A DNA stretch of 64,000 nt from Photobacterium alginatilyticum (GTDB lineage: Bacteria; Pseudomonadota; Gammaproteobacteria; Enterobacterales; Vibrionaceae). A program made the translations under genes and the position numbers. Where the stretch lies: NCBI RefSeq assembly GCF_009910675.1, contig NZ_RSEJ01000031.1:1-64000 (forward strand), read 5' to 3'. This document shows, piece after piece, positions 9,584-19,119 of the stretch. The notes under the pieces are model-generated. The model was not told where the DNA came from. It was given only the letters and a program-made list of their open reading frames with translations, and ran no database searches. Within the stretch, counting starts at the first letter, position 1. Every line of letters begins with the position of its first letter.

Positions 9584-9973
9584 TTAATGTTCATTCTGTG
9601 GCAAGCCATCGTCAATTTCGTAGTAATCGCCTTTCTCTGCAACAAAGATATGTTGGCCCAGAGTTGTTTCTGTCGGAGTATCAAAAGACCCCAAGGCAAT
9701 GCCAGTCCAGTTATGCTTTGTTGTATCGAGGGGATCAAAAAATAGTGAAGAACCGCATTTTGAACAAAATCCGCGTCTAACTTTATCCGATGAATGATGC
9801 CAGGAGATATATTCCGAGCCATGAATTAACAAGGAATCACGGGGAACCTCAACACTTGCAAGAAAGTGTCCTGTCCATTTACGGCATTGCTTGCAATGGC
9901 ATGCATCGGTTGCTTCGAGAGAGCTTGAAACTTCAAATTTCACGGCACTGCAAAGACACGATCCTTTGTGCAT
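9584..9973 (-). CDS. GFA-family zinc protein
   Basis: A 129-residue protein of the GFA (glutathione-dependent formaldehyde-activating enzyme-like) fold. The zinc-binding cysteines are visible as GSCLCSAV near the start, ACHCKQCRKWTG at about residue 25-35, and FCSKCGSS at about 69-76. I start at MHKGSC because GGAG is correctly spaced before it. Enzyme activity is unproven for most members. It is followed upstream by a lipoprotein gene on the same strand. Confidence 0.88.
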   Translation of the reverse strand: MHKGSCLCSAVKFEVSSSLEATDACHCKQCRKWTGHFLASVEVPRDSLLIHGSEYISWHHSSDKVRRGFCSKCGSSLFFDPLDTTKHNWTGIALGSFDTPTETTLGQHIFVAEKGDYYEIDDGLPQNEH

Positions 9974-9993
9974 TATTAACTCCATTTGTTAGG

Positions 9994-10401
9994 CTATTTC
10001 TGTGTATCCGAAGGGCATGCATCTGAATTCCAAGGCCCATACGAGTCGACACCATTGTCATCTAAGTTAAATTGCATCCCTATGCCATTTTCTCGCATGG
10101 CAGTATAAAAAGGGTCTTTTCCATTACAAAATTCATCAAAATATCCAATGCCAGTTCCGGTTTCAAAATAAAAACGATCATCATCGTTGATAATAGTGAT
10201 CATTAATAGAGATTGGTTTTCGATAAACTCAAATTTAACATCATCGCTGTTAGACTCTTTGGCCAAATTATGCATTGCATCAACTAACTTAGGAGATAAC
10301 GCCTTTGGCTTATAAGTGTAGTTTTCGTTCGGTGTTGTAGCACAACCAGATAATAGTAAGCTTCCAACGGCAAAGCTGGCCGCTATTATCTTTTTCCTCA
10401 T
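9994..10401 (-). CDS. Predicted outer- or inner-membrane lipoprotein, unknown function
   Basis: A 135-residue protein with a lipoprotein signal: positively charged MRKK, hydrophobic stretch, lipobox LLSGC with Cys19. The mature part is small and acidic (FIENQSLLMITIINDDDRF) with two cysteines that could form a disulfide. No family recognised. GAGG precedes the start. Confidence 0.75.
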   Translation of the reverse strand: MRKKIIAASFAVGSLLLSGCATTPNENYTYKPKALSPKLVDAMHNLAKESNSDDVKFEFIENQSLLMITIINDDDRFYFETGTGIGYFDEFCNGKDPFYTAMRENGIGMQFNLDDNGVDSYGPWNSDACPSDTQK

Positions 10402-10814
10402 GAGGTCATCCTCTGTAATAAAATTGTTATTGCTTGTTTTGAATCAACAACATCTATGTTCAGCACAGTCCTTCTTTGCGTAGACATAAGGGGGGAGAAT
10501 ACTGATTTTAATTGATTGATTTGACTATTGTATAACAATGAATAGGCATACAAATCAGATCCTTATCACTTTTTTTGGAAAGCGTATGAAAGAGGTATGC
10601 TAAAACTCAACATATCGCGTTATATTTCACGTTTTCAGGGTTTCCAAATACCAGAAAATCTCAGTAAGAAAATGGGCATTTATCATGTTTATTTCACTAT
10701 TTTTTTGAAGTATTTCTAACTAATGTGGTTTGGATAAATGCATTGTATATAAATGTACATTTATCTTATAAATTTACTCATATTAAAAATTGGCTCTCTG
10801 ATAATGAGGTACGA
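10402..10814. other. Intergenic region, no gene seen
   Basis: An AT-rich 413-bp gap between the divergent lipoprotein and PTS-IIB-like genes. No convincing reading frame or structure beyond presumed promoters. Confidence 0.45.
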
Positions 10815-11204
10815 ATGAGCATATTTTTTGACCGTCATTTAACTGAAGAGATAAATGGCAGAAGAATAATATCTATTGTTTGTGGTGGAGGTTTAACTTC
10901 AAGCATGATGGCACAACGAATGCAAAAGTTTATTGATGAGTCTGAATTACCTTATTATGTTATGTATTCTGGCATTCCAGCCTTGGAAGATACTGACTTT
11001 TTAAATTTATATGCTGATAAAATTGAGATGGTGTACGTCTCTCCTCAGGTTCATCACAGTTACCAACAAGCAAAAGAAAGTATGGCATCTTATAACATTC
11101 CTGTGTTTAAAATTGAGGGGAAAGTCTTTGGTACCATGGATTATAAAAGAGTTGTGAGTGATGCATTGGCTTGTATCAGAAGCCGTGAAGTGTCCGAAAC
11201 TTAA
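10815..11204 (+). CDS. PTS lactose/cellobiose-type IIB-like protein
   Basis: A 129-residue protein starting MSIFFDRH after a GAGG ribosome site. IISIVCGGGLTSSMMAQRM at about residues 21-38 has the position and form of the phospho-cysteine loop of IIB(Lac/Cel) proteins, with Cys26, then a Rossmann-like alternation ending in a lone IIB-like domain. No IIA or IIC gene is adjacent. It may be a regulatory orphan. Its end overlaps the convergent nitrilase gene by four bases. Confidence 0.6.
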   Translation: MSIFFDRHLTEEINGRRIISIVCGGGLTSSMMAQRMQKFIDESELPYYVMYSGIPALEDTDFLNLYADKIEMVYVSPQVHHSYQQAKESMASYNIPVFKIEGKVFGTMDYKRVVSDALACIRSREVSET

Positions 11205-11992
11205 TTTTTTAGCTGGCTTAAGATTGCATCGCGCTCATGATTTAAGTCTACCTCGATGACTTGCTTGGGGGAGCTTATGTCAACATCAAGTTCCACTGTC
11301 GCCAGTGTGTGCGCATCATTAAGTCTGAGGAGATAATTTCCATCAGGAGAGCAGATTTGACTGCACCCACGGTAAACACCTGTCAGATCTTTAGTAATAT
11401 CTGAGCCAACTCGATTACATGTCACTACATACATACTGTTTTCTATAGCGCGAGCTCGAGAAATTTGGAGGCTTTGTTCGCCGCCAAAGTTTGACGGGTG
11501 CAATAAGATATCAACACCAAGTCGAGAGTATTCTCGTACAATCTCTGGAAACCAAAGGTCAAAGCAAACCGCGACTCCAAAAGTAACACCTTGGTGCTCG
11601 AAAGTGGTAAGTTGATTACCTCTTGAGAAATACTGCGTATCAATATTGGTTTGACTGATCTTTCTATATCTATCTATTAAGCCGCTCTCATCAATAACCG
11701 CGATAGAATTGAAATATTTGCCATTGTCTTCCTCGGCAATGCCGGCAACAATTACAGTATTAAACTTCTTTGCCAGGCTTTGTAAGGACTCGATAGTCTG
11801 ACTGCCAGCAAACTTTTCAGATAACTCATGTATCTCACTTGCTTCATTAAATATGTAACCAGTGGAGAAGAGCTCAGGCAGTAACACAAGATCACCAATC
11901 TCTTTTGCAGCAGTAAGTAAGCTGGATACACGGCTGATGTTCTCACGCTTATTCTTATAACTTACCTCTGTTTGAATGATTGATATCTTCAT
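11201..11992 (-). CDS. Carbon-nitrogen hydrolase (nitrilase superfamily)
   Basis: A 263-residue cytosolic enzyme. The Glu-Lys-Cys triad regions are visible: LPELFSTGYIF (Glu), DRYRKISQTN (Lys), and GVAVCFDLWFPE (Cys at about 149). The best-known members of this length are omega-amidases (YafV/Nit2 type) and carbamoyl-putrescine hydrolases; I cannot choose the substrate from sequence. Monocistronic, convergent with the IIB-like gene. Confidence 0.87.
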   Translation of the reverse strand: MKISIIQTEVSYKNKRENISRVSSLLTAAKEIGDLVLLPELFSTGYIFNEASEIHELSEKFAGSQTIESLQSLAKKFNTVIVAGIAEEDNGKYFNSIAVIDESGLIDRYRKISQTNIDTQYFSRGNQLTTFEHQGVTFGVAVCFDLWFPEIVREYSRLGVDILLHPSNFGGEQSLQISRARAIENSMYVVTCNRVGSDITKDLTGVYRGCSQICSPDGNYLLRLNDAHTLATVELDVDISSPKQVIEVDLNHERDAILSQLKN

Positions 11993-12045
11993 ATTTCCTC
12001 TAAGTTGGTGACCGTTGCGTGGTGTTTTTTAAGTTAGTCAGCATA

Positions 12046-12069
12046 GAAAAACAGCCCCAGAAGGGGCTG
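12046..12069 (-). terminator. Terminator after uspE
   Basis: On the minus strand CAGCCCC, loop TTCT, GGGGCTG is followed by TTTTTC. Confidence 0.8.
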
Positions 12070-12089
12070 CTTGGTAAGCATCAGTTCTA

Positions 12090-13031
12090 TCACTCTGGTT
12101 GAGGGCTTAACGGGCTAACATAGCCCTCGGGTTTAAGAGCCAGCAAATCACAGTTAAGGCTGTCAATTGTATGCTCCGCGGTATTGCCGATAAAGACAGC
12201 TGACAGCCCGGTTCGACCTGTCGTACCGAGAATGACAAGCTCTGCATCCAGATCTTTCGCTACACTAGGAATAACATCTTCCGGCAACCCTTCAATGACG
12301 TGAGTTTGCTCTTCTGGTAGCCCATGCTTGTGACGGAGCGCCTTCATGGAAGTTAAGTGATGTCCTCGTACAGCATCACTGTATGAGGCCGGGTCAAACT
12401 CGGGAAGCTCGATAGTAATGTTAACTGGCGTTGCAGGGTAGGCGTTGACCAGGTTGACTTCGGCCCCGAGAATTTCTGCCATCGTTTTCGCTTCAGACAC
12501 GATTGTGTCGTTTAGCTTTTCATGGGTTTCACTGTCGGCGGCCAAGTTTACGCTGGCAACGATCTTACCATTTTCCGGCCAGCTATGTTCTTTGACCATC
12601 AGTACAGGGCAGGGGCACTTACGCAATAAATGCCAATCGGTTGGAGTGAAAATAACCGAGCCTAGCTTGTCGTGATCATGAGTGGCCTTGATAAGAAGGT
12701 CATGGGCATTGCTGAATACTTCGGCAATAATGGCTTCATAAGGTCGGTTGTGCCACACCACGGTGATATCAATGTTAAAGCCATCATCCACATAGGGCCG
12801 AGTGATATCTTTTAGCCACTCTTCTCTTTGTACTATCACGCCTTTACGCATCGCTAGCCGCTCGTCGGAAGAGAGCATGGAGGTCATTTCATAAGAGAAA
12901 TCATAGATAGCGAGGAATAGAGTGATTTTTATATCTTGCGATCTTTTGGCCAGATCGACAGCGCGAGACAACGCTGGCTGGTGATCCTGAGCCGGATCGG
13001 CAACGACGAGAATATTATTGTACTTGGTCAT
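12090..13031 (-). CDS. uspE: Universal stress protein UspE (tandem Usp domains)
   Basis: A 313-residue cytosolic protein made of two Usp domains. The second has the ATP-type loop [19 protein letters not shown] near the C-terminus; the first lacks the full glycine loop, as is usual for UspE. I start at [10 protein letters not shown]. Its position directly downstream of fnr on the same strand, separated by a terminator, is the conserved fnr-uspE pair of gammaproteobacteria. Confidence 0.94.
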   Translation of the reverse strand: MTKYNNILVVADPAQDHQPALSRAVDLAKRSQDIKITLFLAIYDFSYEMTSMLSSDERLAMRKGVIVQREEWLKDITRPYVDDGFNIDITVVWHNRPYEAIIAEVFSNAHDLLIKATHDHDKLGSVIFTPTDWHLLRKCPCPVLMVKEHSWPENGKIVASVNLAADSETHEKLNDTIVSEAKTMAEILGAEVNLVNAYPATPVNITIELPEFDPASYSDAVRGHHLTSMKALRHKHGLPEEQTHVIEGLPEDVIPSVAKDLDAELVILGTTGRTGLSAVFIGNTAEHTIDSLNCDLLALKPEGYVSPLSPQPE

Positions 13032-13206
13032 AATTGCCCCCTTACACAAATCGTGTTGGCATCAAAACCAGTCTCTGATCCCTGTAGTAAGGATACTATC
13101 TATTGCCCTGAATACCATTTAAAGCAAGTAGATAAATCAGATTGGCCTATTAACTGTAACGTATAGGAGGAGTTATGGGGAGCTCAGAAAGGCGATAAAT
13201 ATAAAA

Positions 13207-13237
13207 AAAGTGATACGGCTCAAGCTCGTATCACTTT
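13207..13237 (-). terminator. Terminator after fnr
   Basis: An 11-bp perfect stem AAAGTGATACG / CGTATCACTTT with a T-run on the minus strand separates fnr from uspE. Confidence 0.8.
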
Positions 13238-13257
13238 CTTTGTAATGGCTAAATCAC

Positions 13258-14013
13258 TTATGCAGCAGTATTTTTGCTAACACCTGCAAGACGCGCTAAC
13301 TCTTCGTGATCAAGAATTGTGATGTACTTTCCTTTTACACTCAGCATTTCAGACTTTTGGAAGCGCCCCAACAAGCGGCTGATAGTTTCTACAGTCAGGC
13401 CTAGGTAGTTACCAATGTCACCGCGCGTCATTGTTAGACGGAATTCACGAGGTGAAAAGCCACGCTGAGAGAAACGAAGCGATAGGTTGTATAGGAAAGC
13501 AGCAAGGCGCTCTTCTGCATTCTTCTTGGAAAGCAGCAAGATCATTTCCTGATCACCTTTAATCTCATTACTCATCAAACGCATAATTTGTTGACGAAGT
13601 TTTGGCATTTTCCCTGACAAGTCATCAAGGATCTCAAACGGAATTTCACACACCATTGATGTTTCTAGTGACTGAGCGAAACTCGGGTGCATCATTTCGT
13701 TGATAGCATCAAAACCCACAAGATCGCCTGCCAGGTGGAAGGCCGTGATCTGCTCATCACCTTGTTCTGTGATGGTGTAGCTTTTGATAGTACCTGAACG
13801 AATTGCGTACAGTGATTTGAGTTCATCACCCGCTTTAAAAAGCTCTTGTCCTTTCTGGATTGGCTTCTTGCGTTCGATGATTTGATCTAGCTGATCGAGC
13901 TCAGACTCATTCAAAGTAAATGGAATACACAACTGACTAATACTGCAATCCTGGCAGTGGATTGCACATCCGCCTGACTGGATACGTTTGGTTGTAAGTT
14001 TGTCTGAAATCAT
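13258..14013 (-). CDS. fnr: Anaerobic regulator FNR
   Basis: A 251-residue CRP/FNR-family regulator that senses oxygen by a [4Fe-4S] cluster. The N-terminal cysteines in [14 protein letters not shown] (Cys20, Cys23, Cys29) and the internal cysteine in SMVCEIPFE (about 121) are the four ligands. The C-terminal helix-turn-helix [18 protein letters not shown] has the E..SR recognition motif. A near-perfect FNR box lies 18 bp before the start, pointing to autoregulation. The cbb3 oxidase genes upstream are the expected targets. Confidence 0.97.
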   Translation of the reverse strand: MISDKLTTKRIQSGGCAIHCQDCSISQLCIPFTLNESELDQLDQIIERKKPIQKGQELFKAGDELKSLYAIRSGTIKSYTITEQGDEQITAFHLAGDLVGFDAINEMMHPSFAQSLETSMVCEIPFEILDDLSGKMPKLRQQIMRLMSNEIKGDQEMILLLSKKNAEERLAAFLYNLSLRFSQRGFSPREFRLTMTRGDIGNYLGLTVETISRLLGRFQKSEMLSVKGKYITILDHEELARLAGVSKNTAA

Positions 14014-14030
14014 AAGCCTGTCTAACCAAT

Positions 14031-14044
14031 TTGATGTAGGTCAA
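14031..14044. promoter_or_regulatory. FNR box before fnr
   Basis: TTGATGTAGGTCAA matches the FNR consensus TTGATNNNNATCAA at 9 of 10 specified bases, 18 bp before the fnr start. Its position suggests negative autoregulation. Confidence 0.65.
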
Positions 14045-14087
14045 TATTTTAACATATTATGAAGCAATATGACGAGTATTAAAAAGC

Positions 14088-14765
14088 CTACAACATTTGT
14101 TTGATTGCGATATAACCAGTATGAACCCCATAGAGCAATAACAACAAGGCACTGGCACGTTTGAAATAAAGGTTTCTCAGCAGGTTCTGCAGTTGCTGGG
14201 CCATTGACCCTACTGCAATCATTGCCGGAAGTGTCCCTAAACCAAAGGCTAGCATCATGGCTGCGCCGGATAGGGCGCTACCGGAAACAGCGGCCCAGCT
14301 TAGGGTTGAATATACAAGTCCACATGGCAGCCACCCCCATAGCAAACCGAATGGTAATGCCGCAACAGGCGACTTCAGCGGCAGCAGGGACTTAGCCTTG
14401 GGTGATACAAAACGCCAGAGATACTGGCCAAGGCGTTCTATTTTGGTGATGCCCTGCCACCACTGTCCGATGTATAGCGCAAGCAAAATCATCATGATGG
14501 CAGCAAACAACCTAAGTGATACAAGCCCTGTCGAGTATCCACCGAAAGAGGCGATGCCGGCAAACGCACCACCAATGATGGCACCTGCAATGGCGTAAGA
14601 GATAAGACGACCGGTGTTGTAGCATAGTAAGTATGGCCAACGGCTTGCCTGCTGCTGCCCTGGCATACCCAAGGTAAGTGCGGCAGCTACTCCGCCGCAC
14701 ATCCCGAGACAGTGACCAGCACCCATTAAGCCGATAACAAAAGCCGCGTAAAAATCAATATTCAC
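14088..14765 (-). CDS. Sulfite exporter TauE/SafE- or DsbD-like membrane protein of the cco cluster
   Basis: A 225-residue inner-membrane protein with about six helices. MGAGHCLGMCGGVAAAL near the start and GLLWGWLPCGLVYSTL in the middle carry the paired cysteines typical of the DsbD_2/UreH-like family linked to cytochrome oxidase assembly. It overlaps ccoS by four bases and closes the ccoHIS cluster before fnr. The likely role is copper or thiol handling for cbb3 assembly; that is inferred from context. Confidence 0.85.
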   Translation of the reverse strand: MNIDFYAAFVIGLMGAGHCLGMCGGVAAALTLGMPGQQQASRWPYLLCYNTGRLISYAIAGAIIGGAFAGIASFGGYSTGLVSLRLFAAIMMILLALYIGQWWQGITKIERLGQYLWRFVSPKAKSLLPLKSPVAALPFGLLWGWLPCGLVYSTLSWAAVSGSALSGAAMMLAFGLGTLPAMIAVGSMAQQLQNLLRNLYFKRASALLLLLYGVHTGYIAIKQML

Positions 14766-14956
14766 GACACGTTTTCACTTTCTTTCTTGTTTGCTCGAGG
14801 CTTGCTCTGTTCGGGGTCATCCTCGTCAAACAAGATGTCATAACCCTGTCGCTCCAGATCTTCAAACTGTTCACTTCTGACGGCCCAAAGAAAAATGCCT
14901 ACAGCGATACAAACAAATACGATCGCAATTGGTATTAACAAGTAAAGACTAGCCAT
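14762..14956 (-). CDS. ccoS: cbb3 oxidase maturation protein CcoS
   Basis: A 64-residue protein with a single N-terminal membrane helix (LYLLIPIAIVFVCIAVGIFL) followed by WAVRSEQFEDLERQGYDILF, the conserved CcoS signature. It overlaps ccoI by eight bases. CcoS is needed for cofactor insertion into cbb3 oxidase. Confidence 0.93.
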   Translation of the reverse strand: MASLYLLIPIAIVFVCIAVGIFLWAVRSEQFEDLERQGYDILFDEDDPEQSKPRANKKESENVS

Positions 14957-17342
14957 TTTCTTTTAATAACCTTAAAGAATTAGAAACAACAATGATCGAG
15001 CTTGCCGACATACCTACAACCGCAATGTATGGAGCGACAAAACCAGCGACCGCCAATGGCAAGATAACGAGGTTGTAGCCTAGCGCCCAAGCCAGGTTTT
15101 CTCGAATAATCTTTCTGGTTTTTAGTGCTAGCTCTCGAGCACGTAAAATACGTAATAGCTGATCACCTAGCAATACCATATCTGCTGAGGATTTGGCAAC
15201 ATCAGTACCGCCGCCCATGGCGACAGAGAGATGGGCTCCGGCCAGAACAGGGGCGTCATTAACACCATCACCAATCATTAAGGCAACGTTGTCTTTATCA
15301 AGGCTGCGAAGATACTCAAGCTTGCCTTCCGGAGTGGCTCCGGCAATTAAGTTATCAACGCTTAGCTTATCAGCCACAGTCTGAGCATTAGCTGAATGGT
15401 CGCCGGTCAACATGGTGACCTTGATACCGGATGCCTGGAACTGCTCTATAAGCTCTTTGCTGTCTTCTCGGATAGGATCATCAAGCTTGAAACCGGCAAT
15501 AAGCTGGTTATTGCAAGATAGCCATACCTGAAAACGGTTGTCGCACAGCTTTAATTGCTCTGCTTTGTCTGGGTGATGCTCAAGAACAAAAGCGGCCTGA
15601 CCAATGCGCCATTCGTCACAGTTTAAAGAACCTTTTAGGCCACAGCCGATAACATTTTCTACTTCATCAAACGCTTTGCTACTGTCGCGATAACCGCTAA
15701 AGGCTCTTGCAATAGGGTGGTTTGCAAAACGTTCCATTTCAGCAGCATAAGCCAGTGCTTCTGTTTCTGTTAAATCGCCAAGTAGTTGTGTTTCGACAAG
15801 TCGGATATTGCCCTCGGTCAGCGTGCCTGTTTTGTCGATGACCAACTGGTTCACTTTACAAAGTGTCTCCAGAACATGCCCGCGTCGAAGCAGGATACCC
15901 AGACGTCCAAGGCTTGATGTCGAGCAGGTGAGGGCTGTTGGTGTAGCCAGAGAAAGAGCACATGGGCATGTTGCTACAAGCACCGCCAAGGTGATCCACA
16001 GGGCATCTTCAGGTTTCTGCTGATGCCAGAAAAGCCAGGTACAAGCCGAAATAATCAGAATACCTGCGACAAAGTAACGGGCAACGATGTCAGCTACTTC
16101 AGCTACTTTAGGTTTGGATGACTGAGCTTCGTCCTGCAGACGTACAATGTTGGAAATAAGGGAGTTCTGCCGATCTTTGGTTACGCGCAGAGTGATATTT
16201 CCATCACCGTTAATGGTACCTGCGAATACGGAACTACCTGAGCTTCTTGGAACCGGCATTGGCTCGCCGGTCAGCATCGATTCATCGACAGCTGTTTCAC
16301 CTCGGATGATTTCACCGTCGGCAGGCAGGCTTTCACCTGGCAGAACAGTAATAATGTCACCGACTTTTAGCGTTTTTGCAGCAACCTGAGAGCCATCTTC
16401 TAGTGTGGCCATAGTCGGGACTAACTTGAGCAGGTTGGCACTTGCAGCCGCAGCCTGCCGGCGTGCACGCATTTCAAGGAAACGCCCCAAGAGCAAGAAG
16501 AAGGTGAACATCGAGATTGACTCGAAGAACACCTCGCCTTTTTCCATAACGGTGGCATAAAGGCTGGCAACATAGGCAAAGAGTAAAGCGATAGAGACGG
16601 GAACATCCATCCCTAATGTTCGGGCGCGCAGGTTACGCCAGGCATTGAGATAAAACGGTAAGGCAGAATACAGAAGAACAGGGGTGGCAAAAATCAGGCT
16701 AACCCAACGAAGGTAGTTTTTAAATTCCGCATCAAGGTCTCCAAAAATCTCAAAATACAGGGCGACGGCCAACATCATCACCTGCATGGTGGCAATACCT
16801 GCAATACCAAGTCGGTACAGGTAGCTCTTCATTGTTCTGTGGTATTGCTGTTCCTGGGCATCAGCCTCAAAAGGGGCAGCTTTATAACCAAGCTGATGGA
16901 TCACAGAAAGAAGGTGGCTAAGTTTGGCTTGGGTTGGATCCCAGTTAAGTAAAGCCCGGTGAGTTGTGGTGTTAACGCGGATGGAGATAACGCCGGGTTC
17001 TCGTTTTAATTGCTTTTCTATCAACCATGCACATGCTGCACAGGATACGCCATCGAGTGAGAGGGAAACTTCTTTGCTGTCATCAAACTCACGAACAAAC
17101 TCTTGCTGAATTTCTTCGTGATCATAGAGCAATAGAGATTGGAGTTGCTGAGGAACTAAATCAGCTTTCTCGGCTGGCGCCGTTCGGAATTCGTAATAAG
17201 AGGTGAGGCCGCTCTCAACGATAGTTTGCGCGACCGCTTCACAACCCGGGCAACACATGTCACGCGTTTCGCCCAGTATTTCTACTTGATGCTGGCAATC
17301 CTGTGGAACAGGATCGCCGCAATGGTAACAGTCTTTTGTCAT
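14949..17342 (-). CDS. ccoI: Copper-translocating P-type ATPase CcoI (FixI)
   Basis: A 797-residue P1B-ATPase that supplies copper to cbb3 oxidase. In order: an N-terminal Cys-rich region with CYHCGDPVP and CCPGCEAV, a heavy-metal-binding domain with CAAC (Cys101/Cys104), membrane helices, the phosphatase motif TGEP, the ion site CPC at 459-461, the phosphorylation motif DKTGTLT with Asp503, and the hinge GDGVNDAPVL. The double Cys-rich N-terminus is the CcoI/FixI form and separates it from CopA. It overlaps both neighbours. Confidence 0.97.
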   Translation of the reverse strand: MTKDCYHCGDPVPQDCQHQVEILGETRDMCCPGCEAVAQTIVESGLTSYYEFRTAPAEKADLVPQQLQSLLLYDHEEIQQEFVREFDDSKEVSLSLDGVSCAACAWLIEKQLKREPGVISIRVNTTTHRALLNWDPTQAKLSHLLSVIHQLGYKAAPFEADAQEQQYHRTMKSYLYRLGIAGIATMQVMMLAVALYFEIFGDLDAEFKNYLRWVSLIFATPVLLYSALPFYLNAWRNLRARTLGMDVPVSIALLFAYVASLYATVMEKGEVFFESISMFTFFLLLGRFLEMRARRQAAAASANLLKLVPTMATLEDGSQVAAKTLKVGDIITVLPGESLPADGEIIRGETAVDESMLTGEPMPVPRSSGSSVFAGTINGDGNITLRVTKDRQNSLISNIVRLQDEAQSSKPKVAEVADIVARYFVAGILIISACTWLFWHQQKPEDALWITLAVLVATCPCALSLATPTALTCSTSSLGRLGILLRRGHVLETLCKVNQLVIDKTGTLTEGNIRLVETQLLGDLTETEALAYAAEMERFANHPIARAFSGYRDSSKAFDEVENVIGCGLKGSLNCDEWRIGQAAFVLEHHPDKAEQLKLCDNRFQVWLSCNNQLIAGFKLDDPIREDSKELIEQFQASGIKVTMLTGDHSANAQTVADKLSVDNLIAGATPEGKLEYLRSLDKDNVALMIGDGVNDAPVLAGAHLSVAMGGGTDVAKSSADMVLLGDQLLRILRARELALKTRKIIRENLAWALGYNLVILPLAVAGFVAPYIAVVGMSASSIIVVSNSLRLLKENG

Positions 17343-17830
17343 TCCTTATCCTGCCCGTACAACGAAATCGGGTCGAATGTCGGTAGGTTAACGCGTCCTT
17401 GCAACATCCAGTCGCCATCAAATGGCTCTACTTCAACAAACCATGGGCCTTCAAGTTGCTCAGGAGAGTTGAAACGATAAGCGCCACTTAAATCGGCACT
17501 GACCATTTGCGTAAAGTCTTTATTGGCTAGGGTACGATGCGTAAAAGTGACACGCAAGTTAGGGTTAGTCTTGAGATCACCTTTATCAAAATTAACCACA
17601 ATATCGGTATCGGCAACACTGACTGATGCTTTTAAATTCAGCGCATCAGCAACGCGGAGACGAGAAAGGTCTAAATTTATCGCTTTGCCTTTTTTATAAT
17701 AATCTTCTGCAACAAGGTCGACTTGGTTCTGAGAGAATATGTAAACAGCTGTCAGGCTGTACATTATTGAGATTGCAGGAATGGCGAAAACGAACCAAGG
17801 CCAAAACTGCTTATACCATGGTTTACGCAT
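17339..17830 (-). CDS. ccoH: cbb3 oxidase assembly protein CcoH (FixH family)
   Basis: A 163-residue protein with one N-terminal membrane helix (FVFAIPAISIMYSLTAVYIF) and a periplasmic beta-rich FixH domain. VAEDYYKKGKAINLDLSR is the conserved FixH/CcoH motif. It overlaps ccoI by four bases. CcoH stabilises the oxidase during assembly. Confidence 0.92.
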   Translation of the reverse strand: MRKPWYKQFWPWFVFAIPAISIMYSLTAVYIFSQNQVDLVAEDYYKKGKAINLDLSRLRVADALNLKASVSVADTDIVVNFDKGDLKTNPNLRVTFTHRTLANKDFTQMVSADLSGAYRFNSPEQLEGPWFVEVEPFDGDWMLQGRVNLPTFDPISLYGQDKE

Positions 17831-17860
17831 AATGATTACCTTTGAAGCTTTGATGGAAAG

Positions 17861-17883
17861 AGCCCCTGAAATTAACAGGGGCT
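17861..17883 (-). terminator. Hairpin between ccoNOQP and ccoHIS
   Basis: AGCCCCTG and CAGGGGCT form an 8-bp stem with a 7-base loop, followed on the minus strand by CTTTCC. The weak U-tract suggests partial termination, which would lower expression of the assembly genes relative to the oxidase. Confidence 0.6.
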
Positions 17884-17950
17884 TGGTCTTATGTCTCAGT
17901 TTTTATTACTAATTTTTCAATCAATATGTAACCGAGTATTAACCATGTTG

Positions 17951-18931
17951 TTACTTGTCGGTGTCGTTACCCAAACCCCAGACATAGGCAGAAATTAGCT
18001 GAACTTTATCTTCACCTAGAATATCTTTCCATGCTGGCATTACACCCAGACGACCGTGAGTAATAGTGGCTTCAACCGCACGGCGAGAGCCGCCGTATAG
18101 CCATGTATTATCTGTTAGGTCAGGTGCACCAAATGCTGGGTTACCTTTACCGTCAGTGCCGTGACAAGCCGCACAGACAACGAAACGTTGCTTACCGGCA
18201 GCGGCTTCTTTGGCGTTGACTTTACGTCCTGACATACCAAGTACATAGGTAGTGACTTCTCTGACACCATCTTTTCCTAGAGAGTCAATCCAAGCTGGCA
18301 TAACACCTTGGCGACCTTCCATGATGGTTGTCTTGATAGTTTCTGCTTCACCGCCGTACAGCCAAGCGTTATCAGTTAGGTTAGGGTAACCTAGCTGACC
18401 ACGCGCATCCGAACCATGGCACTGTGCACAGTTTTGGATGAACAGACGCTGGCCCACTTTGATCGCTTCAGAATCAGCTGCGATTTCAGTGATAGGGCGA
18501 AGATTATTACCAGACTCATCATAAGCCAATGTTTTAAAGGTTTCGCCAAACTTAGCTTGCGCTTCGTCTAGTTCTCGAGCGTACTCGTCCAAACGTTTCT
18601 CTTTCTGAGCATTAGCAATCGCTAGTTTCGATTCTTCAACAGAACGAACTGTTTGGTTTGAGCTCTGCCACCCCAAGAAACCTTTATAGTTACCTAGACC
18701 TGGGTATAGGAATAAGTAAAAAAGGCCAAAGATGATGGTGGCCCAAAACATGTAGGACCACCATTTAGGCAGCGGGTTATTGATCTCACGAATACCATCG
18801 TATTCGTGACCCATATCCTCACCTTCCTCGACACCCATCTTGTCTTTGCTGCACCAGACGAGCATAGCAGCAATACCAGCAATAGTGCCGAGTGTGATGA
18901 TTGTAATCCATAGACTCCAAAATGTAGTCAT
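17951..18931 (-). CDS. ccoP: cbb3-type cytochrome c oxidase subunit III, dihaem
   Basis: A 326-residue membrane-anchored cytochrome c. Two membrane segments (WITIITLGTIAGIAAMLVW and the MFWATIIFGLFYLFLY region) precede two c-type haem sites, CAQCH at about residue 168 and CAACH at about 255. It passes electrons from cytochrome c towards CcoO. It overlaps ccoQ by four bases. Confidence 0.96.
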   Translation of the reverse strand: MTTFWSLWITIITLGTIAGIAAMLVWCSKDKMGVEEGEDMGHEYDGIREINNPLPKWWSYMFWATIIFGLFYLFLYPGLGNYKGFLGWQSSNQTVRSVEESKLAIANAQKEKRLDEYARELDEAQAKFGETFKTLAYDESGNNLRPITEIAADSEAIKVGQRLFIQNCAQCHGSDARGQLGYPNLTDNAWLYGGEAETIKTTIMEGRQGVMPAWIDSLGKDGVREVTTYVLGMSGRKVNAKEAAAGKQRFVVCAACHGTDGKGNPAFGAPDLTDNTWLYGGSRRAVEATITHGRLGVMPAWKDILGEDKVQLISAYVWGLGNDTDK

Positions 18932-19110
18932 GCTTCCGAGCTCCTGTCTTTCTCACGCGTTGCCAAATCTTGCTCTTCATCAGCAAATACAAGGTTGGCA
19001 GCTTCTTCGAAACGCGATTTTTGGCGTTTACTGTAAGCCCAAAGGACGATACCAATAAAGCTTGCGAACAGGATTATTGTCCAGATGCTATGAATGGTTC
19101 CAATATCCAT
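18928..19110 (-). CDS. ccoQ: cbb3 oxidase subunit CcoQ
   Basis: A 60-residue single-helix protein (SIWTIILFASFIGIVLWAYS) with a charged cytosolic tail, in the fixed position between ccoO and ccoP. CcoQ helps stabilise the oxidase. Confidence 0.93.
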   Translation of the reverse strand: MDIGTIHSIWTIILFASFIGIVLWAYSKRQKSRFEEAANLVFADEEQDLATREKDRSSEA

Positions 19111-19119
19111 TGTGCCCCC

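Noticed and set aside
9985-10000. TTGTTAGGC near the GFA and lipoprotein genes as an integron attC site
   Set aside because: Only one half-site is present; no partner RYYYAAC or attC-sized inverted structure flanks the genes.
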